From Manis javanica (Eukaryota > Chordata > Mammalia > Pholidota > Manidae), in the NCBI RefSeq assembly GCF_040802235.1, contig NC_133172.1, positions 27,609,738 to 27,673,737 on the forward strand: 64,000 nt of DNA, in the 5' to 3' direction. Positions 50,721-64,000 of the stretch are shown one piece after another. The notes beneath the pieces were generated by a model. It saw only the letters and a program-made list of their open reading frames with translations, ran no database searches and was not told where the DNA came from. Positions within the stretch are counted from its first letter, which is position 1; each line of letters begins with the position of its first letter. The position numbers and the translations under genes are program-made.

Positions 50721-52146
50721 CAGGATAACTAACTACATTTTCTGGGGAGAAGACTCATAGCATTCCCCAAGAATCTGAAATCCCAAAGAGGTTGAGAATC
50801 ACCATACTAGATGAGACTATAAGATAACCTCTCTAGCTCCTTCTGGAGACTGCCTTCTAAAAGCCTTTTTCAGAGGTAACTGATGCTTAAAAATAAAGCA
50901 TTTACCAAATCACTGTTACTCTGATAAAAGGGAGGTTTCCAGCAGTCATTTCTTTTGATGCATTAGCTGGCCAGCTTGGAGCATCACGTCCAGTACTGAA
51001 AACCTTAGTTCCTCACAAGGGTCAGCTTTCCAGAGGCAAATTACAACTAGAGAACTGCAGTGGCAGGATTAACTTCTCCACCTTCTTGCCTGCCTCCCCA
51101 AACCCATGTCCTCTGCCCCCAAAAAAGTTTATCTGGACAAAATTCCTGAAAGGCTGTGAAACTTGCATGGCTAATTAAAAATTGAAAGTAACTGCTGCTG
51201 ACCTGAGAAAGTCATGGGAATAGTACAAAAATCGGGTAGAAGCAAGGGAATTAAAATGATTGTTTACACTTAAATAATGAAGTACTCCTTAATTATTTTA
51301 TGTTAAGTGACAACACTGAAAGTAGTATATCCTTAATGAAGCAGTAGGAGAGCAGTTTTATTGTCTCATGATTTATCATTTTGTATTTCAGGAAGCTGAA
51401 TATCATTCCATTCTTATTACCCATATATTGCATAACTGTATCTTTGGAAGGGAGATGAGGAGGGAGCCTACCAATGTCAGGACAGAATTAGGAGAGGATG
51501 GAGATGTATATAGATTTAAAAAGCACATTCAAAATGATCATTACTCGATTTAGCTGTGACAGTTGTATATTTTTAAACTTCAAAGAATTCTAGAGGATAC
51601 ACATTTTGATTATCAAAAGGGAGCACAAATTTAAAAAGTTTGAAGATCTCTGTGCTAAATCCATGCTGCTTTACATTAGAGTGGGATAATCCAATAAAAT
51701 ATCTCACCCATGAGCAAATCAGAATTCTAGGAATTCTTTGTACTAGAGGAGGTGATACTAAATAACATGCCTCTGTGTAACTGTCTACTGAGTTCTTTAA
51801 TCAGAGTAAGTTTAGAATTTAAATTTGGCATATGCAAAGTAGAACTTTCCTACCTATCTAAAGCATGCCTACACTTATCACCAAAAGTAGGTATACTTGA
51901 ACAGTAAACACAACATTTTAACTTAGTGATTTATAAGGCAGAAAATAAGTTCTTAGTCACTTTCCTTACAGCCACTTTTTCATCCACAAAGAAGGCAACA
52001 GCCATAATCTTTTTAAATAAAATAAGTGGAACCATAATTAGTTAAAGTCCAGATTATTAAAAATCTTGAGTCTTCACTCCCCCCTCGACTCCCCCCTGCC
52101 CTGGTCTCAGTAATTTCTGGGCACATGCGAGCAGCAGAGTTGAGGA
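50720..52146. other. Region downstream of the MYLK3 stop, no further features
   Basis: Unique sequence, probably including MYLK3 3' UTR near 52.1 kb. No other gene was recognised. Confidence 0.45.
51357..51362 (-). promoter_or_regulatory. Candidate MYLK3 poly(A) signal
   Basis: The plus strand reads TTTATT, i.e. AATAAA in the direction of MYLK3, about 790 bases past its stop. It is the first such hexamer noticed in plausible unique sequence. Other signals further left cannot be excluded. Confidence 0.3.
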
Positions 52147-61922
<9,776 letters not shown>

Positions 61923-62334
61923 CTGGGAAAGAAAAAGAAATCTGTTTAACTCAATCAACTGCTAAGGTCTGCAGCTCCCACACTCACATAAATAGGTCTC
62001 TGTTTCCCAGCCCCCAAGGGAAATGAATAGCTCACTGCAGCACTACAGGGATATATAGACAGTGAAAATAGATAAAGTAGATGGGTGTGAGACAATAAGG
62101 AGTGGTGTGAACTGTGAAGAAGTAGAGGACTCCTGCCTATATAATGCAGCTCTGCTGGTCACCATGCAGGAATGCAGGCCCAGTTGCCAAAGTTTCTTAG
62201 GCTTCAAGAAAAGCCAGAAATAGACATTTCTTTATGTGAAAATTCCATGCTATAAATGTTGACAACTAAATCAAATTTAAATATACATTTTCCTGTATGT
62301 TGCAGATTTGGCCCATAGGCTGCTTGTTTGAGAC

Positions 62335-62470
62335 TGTTGGCTTGGGGTGGTGATTCCAAACTTTGGCTGCACATCACAATTATCAGGGGAGCTCTCAAAA
62401 GTCCCAATGCCTAGGCCCCAATCCTGAACAATTACATCCCAGAGTGGGACCAAAGCTTCAATAATTTTGT
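62335..62470. mobile_element. MER5/hAT-like DNA transposon remnant
   Basis: TTCCAAACTTTGGCTGCACA, AGCTCTCAAAAGTCCCAATG, then ACATCCCAGAGTGGGACC follow a common hAT-derived MER family. The exact name is uncertain. Confidence 0.55.
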
Positions 62471-62689
62471 CAAGGACATCAGAGCTGCTAAATGTCCATC
62501 TTTTTTTGTGGTAATGGCTGTGACACATGGGATAAAGACCATGGTCTTGACATGCTTCTCCCTATAAGTCTTTCAGATCAGCTCTGAGTCCCTGAGGGAG
62601 CCTGGAACAAAACCTACTGCTTGTGCAGGACAAATTTGGATAGTGGTGGGGAGTGGGCACAGAGGTAGGGTTTATGGTAGAAAGGACCT

Positions 62690-62860
62690 GGAGGCCTGAG
62701 GCCCTCCATACTGAAACCTCAGAGTCTCCACCTATAAAAAAGGAATAATAACCTCTTCCTGCCTTCCTCCTGGGAGGACATGAGGATCAAATGACATAAT
62801 ATGCATGAAGCATTGCAGTTTCCAAAGCAAATGCAGGTACTTTCTCCCAGTAAAAGGTCT
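62690..62860 (+). repeat. MIR SINE
   Basis: CTCCACCTATAAAAAAGGAA, TAATAACCTCTTCCTGCC and GGATCAAATGACATAATATG follow MIR order, diverged. Confidence 0.65.
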
Positions 62861-62989
62861 TATTGTTATTAATGTTATGATGGGGTTGTACAATTCTTCA
62901 GATATCTAAAATCTCCGTGTCTTCTTTATAAGGTGTAGAACAACATTGTCCAATAGAAATATAATGTAAGCCACATATATAATTTAAAA

Positions 62990-64000
62990 TATTCTAGCAG
63001 CATTACTGAAATATAAATTATATAAATAATGATATTATAAAATTCACCATTTTAAAGTGTAAAATTCCATGGTTTTTAGTATATTCAGAGTTGTGTGATG
63101 ATTATTATAATTTTAGAACATTTTCACACTTAAAAAAAAAACCCATACCTGTCAGCACTCTCCATTTTCCCTTTTGCTCCAAATGCTGGCAATGACTAAT
63201 GTATTTTCTGTCTCTCTGGATTTGCCTTTTCCAGACATTTCGTATAAATGGAATCATAAAATTTTAGCCTTTTGCATCTGGCTTCTTTCACTTATAATGT
63301 CCTCAAGGTTTATCCATATTGTAGCAAGTATAAATACTTCATTCATTTTCATAGTTGAATAATATTCTATTGTATGTATATACCATATTTTGTTTATCTA
63401 TCCACCAGTTAGTGAATATTCAGGTTATTTCCACTTTTTGGCTATCATGAATAATGCTTAAGAACACTTGTATACAAGTTTTTGTGTTGACTTATTTTTT
63501 CAGTTCTCTTGAGTATATGCCTAGAAGTGAAATTGCTGGGTCATATGGCAACTCTATGTTTAACATTTTAGGAACTGCCAAACTGTTTTCTAAAGTGGAT
63601 GCACAAGGTTATAATCCCATCAGGAATGTATAAAGGTTCCAATTTCTCCACATTCTAGCCAACACTTCTTCTTGCCTGTTATTATCATTTTTTATTTTAG
63701 CTAGTCTAATGGGTGAAATAGTATCTCAATGTGGTTTTCATTTACATTTCTCTGACTAATGATGTTGAGAAACTTTCCATGTGCTTATTGTCCATTTGTA
63801 TATCTTCATTGGATAAACGTCTATTCAAATCCTTTGCCCACTTTTAAATGTCTTTCTATTATTGAGTTTTAACAGTTCTTTATATTTGCAATATACAAGT
63901 TCCTTATCAGATATATGATTTGGAAATATTTTCTCCCATTCATGGGCTTTCATTTCATTTTCATGATGGTATCCTTTGAAGTATAAAAATTTTTAATTTT
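62990..64000 (-). mobile_element. Old L1M fragment, antisense, running off the window
   Basis: The plus strand reads AAAATTCACCATTTTAAAGT, TTTATCCATATTGTAGCAAG, GGTTATTTCCACTTTTTGGC, AAATCCTTTGCCCACTTTT, i.e. a reversed L1M 3' region continuing to the right edge. Confidence 0.88.

Overview
This is nuclear genomic DNA of a placental mammal. It has spliced genes with GT-AG introns, a CpG-rich bidirectional promoter, ancient MIR, L2, MER5 and MLT1 repeats, and a heavy load of younger LINE-1 (L1) copies. No Alu, B1/B2, Bov-tA or carnivore tRNA-Lys SINE was recognised. The order cannot be fixed by eye; a SINE-poor laurasiatherian such as a pangolin is compatible but unproven. The gene order VPS35(-) / ORC6(+) / MYLK3(-) matches human chromosome 16q11.2.

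Left part (1-16.3 kb): the 5' third of VPS35, the retromer core subunit, on the minus strand. Six coding exons supply residues 1-240, and the rest of the gene lies left of the window. A full-length L1 with an exact 11-bp target duplication fills the intron between the two left-most exons. VPS35 exon 1 carries only the ATG. It shares a CpG-rich, CCAAT-box promoter of about 540 bp with ORC6.

Middle (16.8-38.1 kb): the complete ORC6 gene (origin recognition complex subunit 6), seven exons, predicted 273 aa. Two features stand out against recalled human ORC6: a 22-residue C-terminal extension caused by loss of the ancestral stop, and loss of the CDK-type TP site before the basic cluster. Intron 6 (13.5 kb) is almost entirely one L1 with a second full-length L1 nested in it. 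The inner L1 carries a near-perfect internal duplication of 290 bp.

Intergenic part (38.1-52.1 kb): a composite L1 of 7.8 kb, made of the 5' region of one L1 joined to a complete second L1 and flanked by one matching target duplication. Next to it is a small composite retro-insert joining an antisense, intron-containing ADAM33-like fragment to an L1 3' end. Older L1 debris follows.

Right part (52.1-64 kb): the last five coding exons of MYLK3, cardiac myosin light-chain kinase, on the minus strand. They run from the catalytic-loop PEN and DFG motifs to the stop. The introns hold old L1, L2, MLT1 and DNA-transposon remnants, including a 406-bp terminal-inverted-repeat element not matched to a known family here. 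The three genes are not a pathway; they are ordinary neighbours. All L1 reading frames seen are broken. Human comparisons are from memory of the family sequences, not from an alignment.
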